A stretch of 64,000 nucleotides of DNA from the NCBI RefSeq assembly GCF_007678255.1, contig NZ_VEED01000006.1:186001-250000 (forward strand), read 5' to 3'. The notes below the pieces were generated by a model. That model saw nothing but the letters and a program-made list of their open reading frames with translations. It was not told the origin of the DNA and searched no databases. The position numbers and the translations under genes are program-made. This document shows, in pieces, positions 48,714 through 57,803 of the stretch; within the stretch, counting starts at the first letter, position 1; the number at the start of each line of letters is the position of its first letter. The DNA comes from Bacillus sp. X1(2014) (GTDB lineage: Bacteria; Bacillota; Bacilli; Bacillales_B; DSM-18226).

Positions 48714-49598
48714 CTAGGCCTCCTTTTCATAATAATGCAGAAAGATCTCCTCAAGGTCTGGCTCTTCTATCCATAAATTCACGAGCTCAATATCGGCAAG
48801 TTTTTTCATAATGGCATTAATATTCCCTTTAAATAAAAAGCTGGTGATATTGTCTTTGACTTCTAAATTGTTGGCGCCACTGATGTTGAAATAGTTTGGA
48901 TCCAGCGGTACTTTCGTTTCTACTTTAAATTTCTTATAGTTGTTTTCTTGTAAAGTACTGATCTTTTCAACGGTAACAATCTTACCTTCTTTAATGATCG
49001 CCACCCGGTTACATAAACGCTGCACTTCGCTGAGGATGTGCGATGAAAAGAGAATGGTTGCGCCTTTTTTATTTTCTTCTTCTAAAAGTTCAAAGAATTT
49101 CTGCTGCATGAGCGGATCAAGACCGCTTGTTGGTTCATCGAGAATAATTAACTTTGGTTCATGGAGCAGCCCTTGAACAATTCCGACCTTCTTTTTATTT
49201 CCTAAGGAAAGATCATCAATTTTTTTATTGAGATCCAGGTCCATAATCGCGGCCAATTCTTTGATTCTCTTACTGCAATCTTTTTTATAAAAACTAGCTG
49301 AATATTTTAATAGGTCCTTAACCTTCATATTGTCATAGTAAAAAACTTCAGAAGGTAAATAACCGATTTCCTTTTTAACTTCCGGTGCAAATTGAACAGA
49401 GTCTTTGCCAAAGATGGTGGCACTGCCGCTGGTTGGGTAAATCAGCGACAAAAGGGTCCGAATGGTGGTTGATTTTCCTGCACCGTTTGGCCCAATGAAC
49501 CCGAAAATCTCGCCTTCCTCAACATGAAAGCTAACGTCAGTAATTCCTCTTGACTTACCATAGGTCTTAGTAAGTTGGTTAATTTCAATTACATTCAT
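48714..49598 (-). CDS. ABC transporter ATP-binding protein
   Basis: The 294-residue ATPase has Walker A GPNGAGKSTTIR near residue 37, signature LSLGNKKKVGI (LSLGN rather than LSGGQ, as in many exporters of this class) and Walker B LIILDEPTSGLDP near 155. A C-terminal extension (about 215-294) fits the CcmA/DrrA group. It energises the two permeases encoded next. Start follows TAGGAGG. Confidence 0.92.
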   Translation of the reverse strand: MNVIEINQLTKTYGKSRGITDVSFHVEEGEIFGFIGPNGAGKSTTIRTLLSLIYPTSGSATIFGKDSVQFAPEVKKEIGYLPSEVFYYDNMKVKDLLKYSASFYKKDCSKRIKELAAIMDLDLNKKIDDLSLGNKKKVGIVQGLLHEPKLIILDEPTSGLDPLMQQKFFELLEEENKKGATILFSSHILSEVQRLCNRVAIIKEGKIVTVEKISTLQENNYKKFKVETKVPLDPNYFNISGANNLEVKDNITSFLFKGNINAIMKKLADIELVNLWIEEPDLEEIFLHYYEKEA

Positions 49599-49610
49599 CG
49601 TGATAGCCTC

Positions 49611-50237
49611 CTAATGTTTATAAAAACATTTAATCATGACCTCAAAATACTCTTCTGCTTCCGCTTGGATCTTTTGATAATCAATCTCGTGGGTGGGGGA
49701 CAACTTTGCTTTCTCTATCGCTTCATCACTCATTTTTTCAAATGTCCAGCTGATCATTTTTATGATTTTCGTGAGGTCGACATCGTCCCTAAATTTCGAA
49801 TAATCAATTCCCTCATACGCCTTTTCAATATTGATATGCGTTAGTTCTGACTTCTTTTTATCAAATTCAACCTTTATTTCAGCCGATTCCTCCATAAATA
49901 CCTCTTGAATAAACTTGAAGATATCCGGATAAGTTGAGAGCATCTCCATTTTGACAATGATGGCTTGACGCATTCGTATAAAGAAATCTGTCTCTTGAAG
50001 ATTAATTTTCTTGTAAAATTCGTCGACGACCAATTCGTAGCAGTAATCAAAGACAAATAAGAACAGTTGCTTCTTGTTTTGAAAATAATGAAACAGCAGT
50101 CCCTTCGATATACCCGCTTCTTTGACAATTTCATTGGTCGATGCCCGGTCATATCCTTTCTCGGCAAATTCCTTAATGGCAGCATTTATAATTCTGTCTT
50201 GTTTTTCTTTATCTAAGTTGAGAAACTTCGAAAACAT
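49611..50237 (-). CDS. TetR/AcrR family transcriptional repressor
   Basis: The 208-residue protein has a TetR DNA-binding domain (residues 10-56: RIINAAIKEFAEKGYDRASTNEIVKEAGISKGLLFHYF) and a ligand domain with no further recognisable motif. It is the first gene of the exporter operon, 12 bases from the ATPase gene, and should repress its own operon at the twin operators. The ATG at 50237 follows GGGAGGG; an open frame extends to 50285, where the promoter and operators lie, which argues against that start. Confidence 0.93.
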   Translation of the reverse strand: MFSKFLNLDKEKQDRIINAAIKEFAEKGYDRASTNEIVKEAGISKGLLFHYFQNKKQLFLFVFDYCYELVVDEFYKKINLQETDFFIRMRQAIIVKMEMLSTYPDIFKFIQEVFMEESAEIKVEFDKKKSELTHINIEKAYEGIDYSKFRDDVDLTKIIKMISWTFEKMSDEAIEKAKLSPTHEIDYQKIQAEAEEYFEVMIKCFYKH

Positions 50238-50262
50238 GGTTGCGGCCCTCCCTCTTTTGTTA

Positions 50263-50312
50263 TTGACCACATCAGTCAACCACATTGTACTCCCGTTGAC
50301 TCATCTGGTCAA
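50263..50312 (-). promoter_or_regulatory. Promoter and twin operators of the TetR-ABC operon
   Basis: Minus strand: -35 TTGACC (50312-50307), 17-base spacer, -10 TACAAT (50289-50284). Two 17-base near-palindromes with TTGAC...GTCAA arms occur: one over the -35 (50312-50296), one just after the -10 (50279-50263), centres 33 bases apart. This is the classic layout for autorepression by TetR. Confidence 0.85.
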
Positions 50313-50509
50313 TAGTAGTCAAGCTATATTTTTTACAAAATTATAAAATGGACAGTTGATGTATAGTATGGCCTTTGGGTATGTGCTGCGATGCAGGGTG
50401 AAGGAACTATTTTACAGAGGTAATGGACAAGATTCAAAAACGTGTAACCGCTCTCTCATAGTGATATGATATTCATGAATTCAACTCAATAAAGGGGAGT
50501 GTAGTGGAA

Positions 50510-51742
50510 TTGAAGAACGAACTCATTGAAAGATTTACTTCCTATGTTAAAGTGGACACCCAGTCCAATGAAAACAACGAAACTTGTCCATCCACCGAGG
50601 GTCAGTGGACCCTAGCCCGGATGCTTGTCGAAGAATTGCAATCAATTGGAATGCAAGAAGTTACGATTGACGAGAATGCATACGTGATGGCGACCTTACC
50701 GTCAAACACAGACAAAGAAGTGCCAACGATTGGCTTCCTTGCTCATGTTGACACAGCCACTGATTTTACAGGCAAGAACGTAAACCCGCAAATCGTTCAA
50801 AACTATGATGGGAACGAAATCGTTTTAAACGAGGCCCTTAAAGTAGTGATGTCACCGAAGGATTTCCCAAGTCTTCCTGACTATATAGGCCACACCCTGA
50901 TTACAACAGACGGCACAACGCTGCTTGGGGCAGACAACAAAGCCGGCATTACCGAAATTATGACTGCCATGGCTTATCTGTTGAATCATCCTGAAATTAA
51001 ACACGGTAAGGTCCGCGTTGCGTTCACTCCAGATGAAGAAATCGGCAGGGGACCACATAAGTTTGACGTTGCGGCCTTCAATGCTAAGCATGCCTATACC
51101 GTTGATGGCGGCCCGCTCGGAGAATTAGAATACGAAAGCTTCAACGCAGCGGCAGCAAAAGTCACCATCAAAGGCAACAACATTCACCCGGGTTCCGCTA
51201 AAGACAAAATGGTCAACTCGATGAAGATTGCGATGGAATTACATAGCAAGCTCCCAGCACAGGAAGCACCAGAACATACCGAAGGATACGAAGGCTTCTT
51301 CCATTTGTTAGCCTTCAATGGTGATGTGGAACTAACCAAGCTCCACTACATTATCAGAGATCATGATATGGCCAATTTTAAGGCGCGCAAGACATTAATT
51401 GAAAGCATCGCGGGTGAACTCAAGGCCAAATACGGCAGTGACACCATTCAACTGGAATTGAATGATCAATATTACAACATGGGTGAAAAAATTAAACCGG
51501 TGATGGAAATAGTCGACATCGCGCATGAAGCAATGGTGAACCTTGGCATTACGCCGATTGTTAAACCAATTCGCGGCGGTACCGATGGATCTCAGCTTTC
51601 CTATATGGGTCTGCCAACACCAAATATCTTTACTGGCGGGGAAAATTTCCACGGCAAATTTGAATTTATTTCCGTGGATAATATGATTAACGCTACTAAC
51701 ACTGTCATCGAAATCATCAAATTAACGGAGCAAAAAGCATAA
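50510..51742 (+). CDS. pepT: Peptidase T (tripeptide aminopeptidase)
   Basis: This 410-residue M20B dinuclear-zinc peptidase releases N-terminal residues from tripeptides. It shows [14 protein letters not shown] (zinc His and Asp), [12 protein letters not shown], the catalytic [10 protein letters not shown] and the C-terminal [10 protein letters not shown] and [10 protein letters not shown] ligands. It matches Bacillus PepT along its length. The start is ambiguous: TTG at 50510 fits homologues (MKNELIERF), while the in-frame GTG at 50504 is closer to GGGGAG. Confidence 0.94.
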   Translation: MKNELIERFTSYVKVDTQSNENNETCPSTEGQWTLARMLVEELQSIGMQEVTIDENAYVMATLPSNTDKEVPTIGFLAHVDTATDFTGKNVNPQIVQNYDGNEIVLNEALKVVMSPKDFPSLPDYIGHTLITTDGTTLLGADNKAGITEIMTAMAYLLNHPEIKHGKVRVAFTPDEEIGRGPHKFDVAAFNAKHAYTVDGGPLGELEYESFNAAAAKVTIKGNNIHPGSAKDKMVNSMKIAMELHSKLPAQEAPEHTEGYEGFFHLLAFNGDVELTKLHYIIRDHDMANFKARKTLIESIAGELKAKYGSDTIQLELNDQYYNMGEKIKPVMEIVDIAHEAMVNLGITPIVKPIRGGTDGSQLSYMGLPTPNIFTGGENFHGKFEFISVDNMINATNTVIEIIKLTEQKA

Positions 51743-51747
51743 CAAAA

Positions 51748-51780
51748 AAAGCTCGCTTTGACTAACTCAAAGTGAGCTTT
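51748..51780. terminator. Terminator between pepT and the APH-like gene
   Basis: AAAGCTCGCTTTGA / TCAAAGTGAGCTTT arms around CTAAC. Confidence 0.88.
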
Positions 51781-51783
51781 ATT

Positions 51784-52725
51784 TCATAAAAGCAGTGCTG
51801 TTGCACACTGTTGAAGACTCGATATAGTTTCATCAAGTTGGGTATTTAGTTGCTCAACAGACCATTTCCCACCATTTCCTGCTAAATCCCTTTGAATCAA
51901 TAACAGCATCCAAACCGAAAAAGCAGTTGCCACTAAATAATACTCTTTAAAAAACCAAGCCCGGTCATACTCAAATGTCACTTGATTTAGGTACGTTTCC
52001 AAGATCCTCTCCCGTAATGAACTTGTTATTTTTTTTGGAAAAAGGGGATGGGACATATCAACCAGATGGTATAGGTCCCAGTGTGGTGAATTAAGATGGG
52101 CGTGCTCCCAGTCCAAAATCTTCAACTTGTTGCTGGCAACCGCATAATTTCCGGTATGTAAATCACCGTGGGTCAACACTTGAAGCTTTGACAGCTGCCA
52201 ATTGCTTATTTTTTCAAAAATAGCATCAACGAGTTCTCGCTCGATGTTCAGAGAAGACATTAAACGATATACTTCATCCTTCTTAACAATAACCTCAGAT
52301 ACAATCTCCTCTATTCTCGGCTTCAGTCCCTTATGGGGTAGAATTCCCAATTGTTCAACTGGCAGGGAATGCCACCATGCAGCCCACTTTATGACATCTA
52401 ATACAATATCCTCGTTAAATTCATGTGAGAGCTGACCAAGGTCTTCAAGAATCATCCAGTTAAGTTCGGTACATTCATTTATGGAGTAAGAAATAATTTT
52501 TGGAAAAATGGCTGGGAAATGGGGGAGAATATGTTCATAAACCCAGACCTCTTTGCCTAATTGACCATTATTTGTTAGTGGTTTAAAAATATAGCTTGTT
52601 TCGGGAGTCAGATAAAATCTTTCAACAAATCTTCCATTCATCCCTTTATAGAGGATTTCCTTTTTCAAAATTAACTGCTTATTTAATGCTCCATTGGCCT
52701 GAACAAGATTGTTAGGCAGCTCCAT
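51784..52725 (-). CDS. Aminoglycoside phosphotransferase (APH) family kinase
   Basis: The 313-residue protein kinase-like fold has the catalytic loop LTHGDLHTGNY near residue 195, the metal-binding LDWEHAH (the usual DWE) near 213 and the upstream MILEDLGQL hinge. Family members phosphorylate small molecules (antibiotics, homoserine, choline, sugars). Drug resistance cannot be inferred from sequence. ATG 52725 follows GGTGGTG. Stands alone opposite pepT. Confidence 0.85.
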   Translation of the reverse strand: MELPNNLVQANGALNKQLILKKEILYKGMNGRFVERFYLTPETSYIFKPLTNNGQLGKEVWVYEHILPHFPAIFPKIISYSINECTELNWMILEDLGQLSHEFNEDIVLDVIKWAAWWHSLPVEQLGILPHKGLKPRIEEIVSEVIVKKDEVYRLMSSLNIERELVDAIFEKISNWQLSKLQVLTHGDLHTGNYAVASNKLKILDWEHAHLNSPHWDLYHLVDMSHPLFPKKITSSLRERILETYLNQVTFEYDRAWFFKEYYLVATAFSVWMLLLIQRDLAGNGGKWSVEQLNTQLDETISSLQQCATALLL

Positions 52726-52882
52726 TGACACACCACCAAATCTATTAATAGTTTCATAGATTTACTTTTACAAAGAATATAATGGTAATCATTATGCACA
52801 ACAACTGAAAAGCATTACTGAATATTTTCAAACAGCTTGGTCAAAATAACAGTGGTTCGATTTTTCAAGGAGGTTAGGCGGA

Positions 52883-53008
52883 ATGGATAATCGTGACACA
52901 CATGAATTTGTAGAACAACTGCATGAAAAGCAGGCAAAAGATCAAAAAAATAAGCAACGGCAAGCGACTAGTCAAAAAAGCCAAAGGATGCCGAATAAAC
53001 AGCATTAA
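52883..53008 (+). CDS. DUF4023 family small protein
   Basis: A 41-residue basic, hydrophilic frame behind AAGGAGG: MDNRDTHEFVEQLHEKQ start and RMPNKQH end. Both ends fit the DUF4023 family of small Bacillaceae proteins as I remember it. Function unknown. A strong terminator follows directly. Confidence 0.75.
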   Translation: MDNRDTHEFVEQLHEKQAKDQKNKQRQATSQKSQRMPNKQH

Positions 53009-53049
53009 AAAAAGGGCCAGCCTCACGATACTGTGAGGTTTGCCCTTTT
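53009..53049. terminator. Terminator between DUF4023 and parR-like genes
   Basis: Bipartite stem AAAGGGC..CCTCAC / GTGAGG..GCCCTTTT with A and T runs on both sides. Confidence 0.88.
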
Positions 53050-53052
53050 AAA

Positions 53053-53658
53053 TTACTTATTCATGTTAGCAAGAAAACCACCAAGTAAGTCGTCGATATC
53101 CGGCTCCACTTCGTTTTCCTCTTCTTCAAGTAAAGGTTGCTTTTCTTTTGCATCTTCCCAGTCAAACTCACTGAGGTCATCATCCATATCACTTAAATCG
53201 ATAGGGGGGGATGGAACCTCCTTACCAGCAGCAATCTGCAGATAACTGTCATCTTTTTGAAGTTTCTCGGGAAATACCTCTTCCTGAAGATACAAAGCTT
53301 CATCGATATCAATTGAATGACTGTTTAATGAAGCAAGCAGCGAGGTCGAACGAACTGGATCAGAAATCAGCTGATAAAGAATACTCCCCAGCAAAGCTTC
53401 TGAATGCTCATGCTTTAACCAATTTCGCTGGGCTTTCGTTAACTTCTGGGGAAGGGGAATCGTAATGGTCTCCTTTTCCCGCGAAACAGAACTACTTACA
53501 CCTTGCATTACAAACTCGGCAATTTTACTGGAAAAATTCCTTCTTTCTGTATCCTTCAACCTTTGTAAATGCTTTAAGATATGGTCAGGTGTATCAGAGG
53601 GGATGCGAAAGGATATGGCTTGTCCCCGCTGAACCTCGTTTGAGGCTGGTTTTTTCAT
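53053..53658 (-). CDS. parR: ParR-like DNA-binding adaptor of an actin-type segregation system
   Basis: The 201-residue protein follows parM by 11 bases, its RBS AAGGTGAT overlapping the parM stop. Residues 12-55 (QAISFRIPSDTPDHILKHLQRL...FSSKIAEFVMQGV) fit a ribbon-helix-helix domain of the ParR/RHH kind. A middle helical part and a strongly acidic tail follow (about 155-190), ending DIDDLLGGFLANMNK, a plausible ParM-binding tail. It is longer than plasmid R1 ParR (about 117 residues). The call rests on gene order, predicted fold and the nearby iterons, not on strong sequence similarity. Confidence 0.72.
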   Translation of the reverse strand: MKKPASNEVQRGQAISFRIPSDTPDHILKHLQRLKDTERRNFSSKIAEFVMQGVSSSVSREKETITIPLPQKLTKAQRNWLKHEHSEALLGSILYQLISDPVRSTSLLASLNSHSIDIDEALYLQEEVFPEKLQKDDSYLQIAAGKEVPSPPIDLSDMDDDLSEFDWEDAKEKQPLLEEEENEVEPDIDDLLGGFLANMNK

Positions 53659-53669
53659 ATATAATCACC

Positions 53670-54848
53670 TTATTTAGCTTTTACAGGTTCAACTCTAGGC
53701 GCTGTTTGTTTTTCTGACTTTCGAACAAAGTCCATGATGAGTTTATAATAAGCATTGGCCATCATCCAAATACTTTCTTTCCCATCTTCAAAGAAATCAA
53801 TATTGTAACCGTCTAAATTGTTATTCAATGTTTTAAGATATTCCTTTAAGACATTGGCACCGCCACCGACAAAGTAGCAAATTTCCGTTTGCGAGTTTCT
53901 CTGCCAAACATTACGTAATAAACGATATTGCTTTTTAGCTAAATCAAGCAGGATTCGGTCGGTAATATCGTGAACGCTCGTCCGGCTTCCTTTAACCATG
54001 ATATGATTGCGGTCACTTTTCTTCGTAATAATCTCAACAACATCACGGCGGCTATCGAGCTCAACGCCATGCTTTGTTCTAATCTCTTCACGAATAGCTT
54101 CTAATGATTCTGAAACTCCTAAATTAAACCCTTGGGCTTTATCATCATCAACATTACGATTTTTGATGACAGCGATATCTGTAGATAATCCACCGATATC
54201 TTGAATTAAGATGCGCTTATCAATAAGATCCTTATTGATGATTTTTCCGCTGTTATCCAAAACAAGATTAATAAATGCGGCGAAACCTTCCGGGTATACT
54301 TTTACTTCATCAAATTTAATATTTACTTTCAATCCTTGGTACTTTGGAGTGACAAGGAATTCAACTTGATGGACTGAACCTACTAATTTAGAGCGGTAGC
54401 CAGCATCTTTTCCTTCTTTTACTTCGCGAAGGGGAAGTCCTGTTCCCAATGTATAATTGGCATCAATTATATTTTTAGTGCGCGGAAAAGCATTTGAGTT
54501 ATTTTCCTTTACCGCATCTAAAGCTAATGTTGCAAAAAGCATAATTAGCGTTTGGTCTTCCTCAGACTTGCTGCTGCCAGGATCTAGCTCAGTTGCATTA
54601 ATACTTTTCGTAGCTAAATTACCAATCCGATAAATTCCGTTGTTTTCTTTTAAAGCAGGGGAGTGGACTTTGATGTGAATTCCATCTAATGGATTTTTAT
54701 TATCAAGTTCTTCAATCCCGATAACAGGTCGATCTTCTGTATCCCTAGCAATAATGTTAGGAATATTTAATTCATATTCTAATTCTCCGAAAATGGCCTT
54801 AATAGAGTCATTCCCAACGTCAATAGCTGCAACTCTGGATTTAGTCAT
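53670..54848 (-). CDS. parM: ParM/StbA-like actin ATPase
   Basis: The 392-residue protein has actin-fold motifs: phosphate 1 AAIDVGNDSIKAIFG at the start, phosphate 2 IQDIGGLSTDIAVI near 218 and the adenosine motif YFVGGGANVLKEY near 335. This is the ParM/StbA/Alp class that polymerises to push DNA copies apart. The start at 54848 follows AAAAGGA; an upstream ATG at 54857 has no RBS. It is the first gene of a parM-parR operon, and centromere-like iterons start about 125 bases upstream. Confidence 0.88.
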   Translation of the reverse strand: MTKSRVAAIDVGNDSIKAIFGELEYELNIPNIIARDTEDRPVIGIEELDNKNPLDGIHIKVHSPALKENNGIYRIGNLATKSINATELDPGSSKSEEDQTLIMLFATLALDAVKENNSNAFPRTKNIIDANYTLGTGLPLREVKEGKDAGYRSKLVGSVHQVEFLVTPKYQGLKVNIKFDEVKVYPEGFAAFINLVLDNSGKIINKDLIDKRILIQDIGGLSTDIAVIKNRNVDDDKAQGFNLGVSESLEAIREEIRTKHGVELDSRRDVVEIITKKSDRNHIMVKGSRTSVHDITDRILLDLAKKQYRLLRNVWQRNSQTEICYFVGGGANVLKEYLKTLNNNLDGYNIDFFEDGKESIWMMANAYYKLIMDFVRKSEKQTAPRVEPVKAK

Positions 54849-54973
54849 TAATATCATTCCTTTTCAATATTTAGATTTATTTTTAATAGTGGGTATGTAA
54901 TTCTAGGTCCTTCTTTAAGGTTATAGAAGATTAATAGATTCTTCAAGATTTCTCAGCAAAAAAAAATATAACT

Positions 54974-55146
54974 GTAAAGTTGTAAACAACATGTAAACTT
55001 CAACTCATTGTATACATTTATGTAAACAATGATGACAAAATCGTATACGAGGCTCTGTTTTACTATGTGTACAGGTTTGTTTACATGTAAACCAATTTGT
55101 AAACAAAAAGTATACAAATTGTAAACAAGTACACAAAAATGTATAC
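54974..55146. repeat. Iteron array 1 upstream of parM, candidate parC centromere
   Basis: About a dozen GTAWAC-type hexamers (GTAAAC, GTATAC, GTGTAC, GTTTAC, GTACAC) occur, for example at 54982, 54993, 55010, 55022, 55043, 55067, 55079, 55087, 55099, 55110, 55121, 55129 and 55141. Much of the spacing is 11-12 bases, about one helical turn, so a protein would bind one face. It lies next to parM as parC does in type II partition loci. Confidence 0.75.
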
Positions 55147-55290
55147 TTACGATAATTTCCCCTGTCTAATTCTCCATTTTAATCATCGTATTCCTAAGTA
55201 AAAAAGCACTCATCAAATTTCTACTTATCTATTCCGTATTAGGACATAGTGCGCTGCCAATTTCATCTTTTTGTACTTTGTAAGTTTGTG

Positions 55291-55479
55291 CTATCCCTCA
55301 AATAAATTCGAACTAATTGAATCATAAATTTCATCTTTTTCGAGAAGATTCCCCAGATTGTAGGAGAGGGGGAGCCTGAGTGTTGTTTCTACCCTCATTC
55401 TCCTAAAGAAAGACCATCTTACATCTGTCTCAGAGCTGACCTGGGAATTTTCATGACACAAGAGATGGAAGAATAACAT
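55291..55479 (-). pseudogene. Strongly decayed third copy of the L,D-transpeptidase 3' end
   Basis: Recognisable blocks align, on the plus strand, with the 3' end of the intact gene: TTTTTCGAGAAGATTCCCCAG against TTTGTCGAGATAATCCCAC, ACCATCTTACATCTGTCTCAGAG against ACCATCTGCCTTCAGAG, and TTTTCATGAC against TTTTCATCA. An open frame of 62 codons survives but has no RBS or domain. Similarity is partial, so confidence is moderate. Confidence 0.55.
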
Positions 55480-55571
55480 TCCTCACTCGCTAGCCATCCG
55501 GCTTCACACCAATGACTAATCAAACTTTTGTCTAAAATGATGACAGATCTTAAAATTCATGGCGTGGATAT

Positions 55572-55676
55572 AAGATGTGTACAGGTTTGTCCACATGTAA
55601 ACGAATTTGTAAATAACAAGCATACAAAACGTAAACAGGTATACAAATTCGTAGACGTGTCTGCAAAAATGTATAC
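55572..55676. repeat. Iteron array 2
   Basis: This block aligns base for base over long stretches with array 1 (GATGTGTACAGGTTTGTCCACATG, GTAAACGAATTTGTAAAT, CATACAAAACGTAAACAGG, ending CAAAAATGTATAC). Several hexamers are mutated (GCATAC, GTAGAC), so it is more decayed than arrays 1 and 3. Confidence 0.75.
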
Positions 55677-55796
55677 TAGTTCCATAACTCCTCTCGTAAC
55701 CACAAACCTTTAATTTTAAATCCTTACTCCCTTCTCTCAAAAAAACACACCATAATCACCAATGGATGGAGAAGGGCATAGTTCCCTACCCTTTAT

Positions 55797-56051
55797 TCAT
55801 GGAGCCGGGAACCATATCTTCACGAACATAGAGGAATACCATTTCTCCTTGTAATTCAACCAGCCGGTCACGACTGATTCATGACTGTTTAATTTGTACC
55901 TTTCTCCTAATAAATCTGGCTCATCAGATTCTATATATTCATTTTTGTCGAGATAATCCCACTGACTATTGTAAATGAGCTCCTGCGTATTTTTCATCAT
56001 GCCATAACCATTAAGGAAATACCATCTGCCTTCAGATTTGACCCAACCCAC
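55797..56051 (-). pseudogene. Truncated second copy of the L,D-transpeptidase 3' end
   Basis: The 84-codon frame matches the C-terminal part of the intact neighbour: GWVKSEGRWYFLN, MKNTQEL, NSQWDYLDK, KLNSHESVVTGWLNYKEKWY. A one-base loss after KEKWY shifts the last part (SSMFVKIWFPAP instead of YLYVSEDMVASA). There is no start region, signal peptide or YkuD domain. It is a duplicated gene end, not a gene. Confidence 0.88.
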
Positions 56052-56131
56052 TGGTTTTCATCACGATGGTGCTATCAAATAATCTCATCCTTCACATCAG
56101 TTAACAAAATAATACCGCTGTTATTAAGATA

Positions 56132-56260
56132 TTTGTAAACAATGATTACAAATATGTATACATAGCGCCATTACTTGATGTGTACGAGTTCGTGCACATG
56201 TTTACACTTTTGTAAACAATAAGTATACATAACGTAAACATGTATACAAAAATGCAAACT
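56132..56260. repeat. Iteron array 3
   Basis: Third copy of the iteron block, with TTTGTAAACAATGATTACAAATATGTATACAT, GATGTGTACG, CATGTTTACACTTTTGTAAACAATAAGTATACATAACGTAAAC split across the same spacing as array 1. It lies 92 bases beyond the intact L,D-transpeptidase stop codon. Confidence 0.75.
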
Positions 56261-56352
56261 TACCTTTTAAATCTAACATCAAAAAAAAAGCACCTACTAG
56301 AGGCACTTAAACATGTCTATTAATCTATTAGGCATTTTTCCTACCAGCATAA

Positions 56353-57540
56353 TTACCCTTCACTCATCGCACTGGCAACCATATCCTCACTAACGTAGAG
56401 GTAATACCATTTCTCCTTGTAATTCAACCAGCCGGTCACGACTGATTCATGACTGTTTAATTTGTACTTTTCTGCTAATAAATTTGACCCTTCCAATTCA
56501 GTATCTTCACTTTTGTCGAGATAATCCCACTGACTATTGTTAACAAGTTCCTGTGTATTTTTCATTACCCCCTGGTCATTAAGGAAATACCATCTGCCTT
56601 CAGAGTTGATCCAACCTGTTTTCATCAGCCCTGAATCATCGAGATAGTACCATTTTCCCCCATCAGCCAGCCAGCCTGTTTCCATTGCACCGCTGTTATC
56701 GAGATAATACCGATTCGCATCGAACGATAACCAGCCGGTTTGCAGAACCCCTTTATTGTCCAGATAATATTTCTGTCCGCTGTCAGCAATCCAGCCCTTT
56801 CTCATCACACCCGTTTGATCAAGATAGTACTTCTTACCGCCTTTTTCAAGCCAACCTGTTTTCATGACGCCTTTTTTATTAAGATAATATTTCTGTCCAT
56901 TCTGGGTAAGCCAGCCGGTCTGCATTACCCCTTCGTCATTAAAGAAATATCTTTTTCCGTTGATCGATTGCCAGCCAGTTTTTACATCACCATCCACATA
57001 ATAGTACTTGTTCCCGCTTAATTCGGCCCAACCGTTGCCATATCCGTTCGCTTTGGCAATTGAATCAAAGCTGCTATCCGTATGGGTGATAATAACTAAT
57101 GTATATTTTTTAACGTGACTATAAAGCCAGCGTATTTCTGAATTATGCATCCGAACGCATCCTGAACTTGCATAGGTGCCAATTGAATTTTCATTGGCAT
57201 TTCCATGAATCGCATAAGTTGTACCATAGGTCCCTCTTGCTTCTAACCCCATCCAGCGGTTACCCAATGGGTTCCGTGGATCTCCTCCAGGAATTTTCAA
57301 TTTATAATAGGGACGATTAACGATTTTAGTAACAATTCTAAATGTGCCTTCTGGTGTAAGTGACCTGGTTCGACCTGTAGCCACTCTAAATGTTTTAACT
57401 AGTTTTCCACCTTCATAAAAGGCAAGCGTGTTAGTCTTTTTATTAATAATAATTAACTGTGAACCGTCACTAGCATCTGCTTGACTCGTAAATAGGAATA
57501 TACTAAATAGCAAGACAAAAATAATAGATAGTTTCTTCAT
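56353..57540 (-). CDS. Secreted L,D-transpeptidase (YkuD) with cell-wall-binding GW repeats
   Basis: The 395-residue protein has a signal peptide (1-24), a YkuD catalytic domain (about 27-155) with His112 (AIHGNANENS) and Cys128 (SSGCVRMHN), then about ten 20-residue repeats of the GWLxxxGxKYYLDxxGxMKTGW type (about 165-330) as in choline/glucan-binding modules. A distinct C-terminal unit (NSQWDYLDK...ESVVTGWLNYKEKWYYLYVSED) ends it. It would cross-link or remodel peptidoglycan at the cell surface. Its 3' end is duplicated twice downstream. Confidence 0.92.
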   Translation of the reverse strand: MKKLSIIFVLLFSIFLFTSQADASDGSQLIIINKKTNTLAFYEGGKLVKTFRVATGRTRSLTPEGTFRIVTKIVNRPYYKLKIPGGDPRNPLGNRWMGLEARGTYGTTYAIHGNANENSIGTYASSGCVRMHNSEIRWLYSHVKKYTLVIITHTDSSFDSIAKANGYGNGWAELSGNKYYYVDGDVKTGWQSINGKRYFFNDEGVMQTGWLTQNGQKYYLNKKGVMKTGWLEKGGKKYYLDQTGVMRKGWIADSGQKYYLDNKGVLQTGWLSFDANRYYLDNSGAMETGWLADGGKWYYLDDSGLMKTGWINSEGRWYFLNDQGVMKNTQELVNNSQWDYLDKSEDTELEGSNLLAEKYKLNSHESVVTGWLNYKEKWYYLYVSEDMVASAMSEG

Positions 57541-57721
57541 CGTAATCTCCCCAATTATGTAATTATTACTATTAAAAGTAACATAGGCAATCGGAATATT
57601 TTGTCAAAAAATAAGTGGAAAAGTAATCCTACTTTCCTGTTTTTTAAGAAATTTAATTTGAAAATCTCTCTCATTTCGACAATTTTCTCTCCAAGATTAA
57701 ATATGAACTTCTTCTCTATCT

Positions 57722-57734
57722 GGTGTCAGGCACC
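57722..57734 (+). repeat. Dispersed 13-base motif GGTGTCAGGCACC
   Basis: Identical to 6091-6103, in the 254-base gap upstream of rluF. No other feature is evident in this gap. Confidence 0.5.
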
Positions 57735-57803
57735 AGAAGGACTTGAAAAAACGATGGCAGTTGGGTATGGTAAAAATACAATTCTCCATTTAGGGTGTGT
57801 ATC

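Noticed and set aside
54974..55010. WalR boxes (TGTAAA-N5-TGTAAA) within the iteron array
   Set aside because: One pair fits the consensus, but the array is dominated by palindromic GTATAC/GTAAAC sites with helical spacing and lies downstream of the cell-wall gene; kept as an alternative in the finding.
55797..56051. Independent small cell-wall gene
   Set aside because: It is a truncated, frameshifted copy of the neighbouring gene's 3' end with no start region.
54974..56260. CRISPR array
   Set aside because: Hexamer-scale repeats without unique spacers of constant length, no cas genes, and the blocks are whole-segment duplications.
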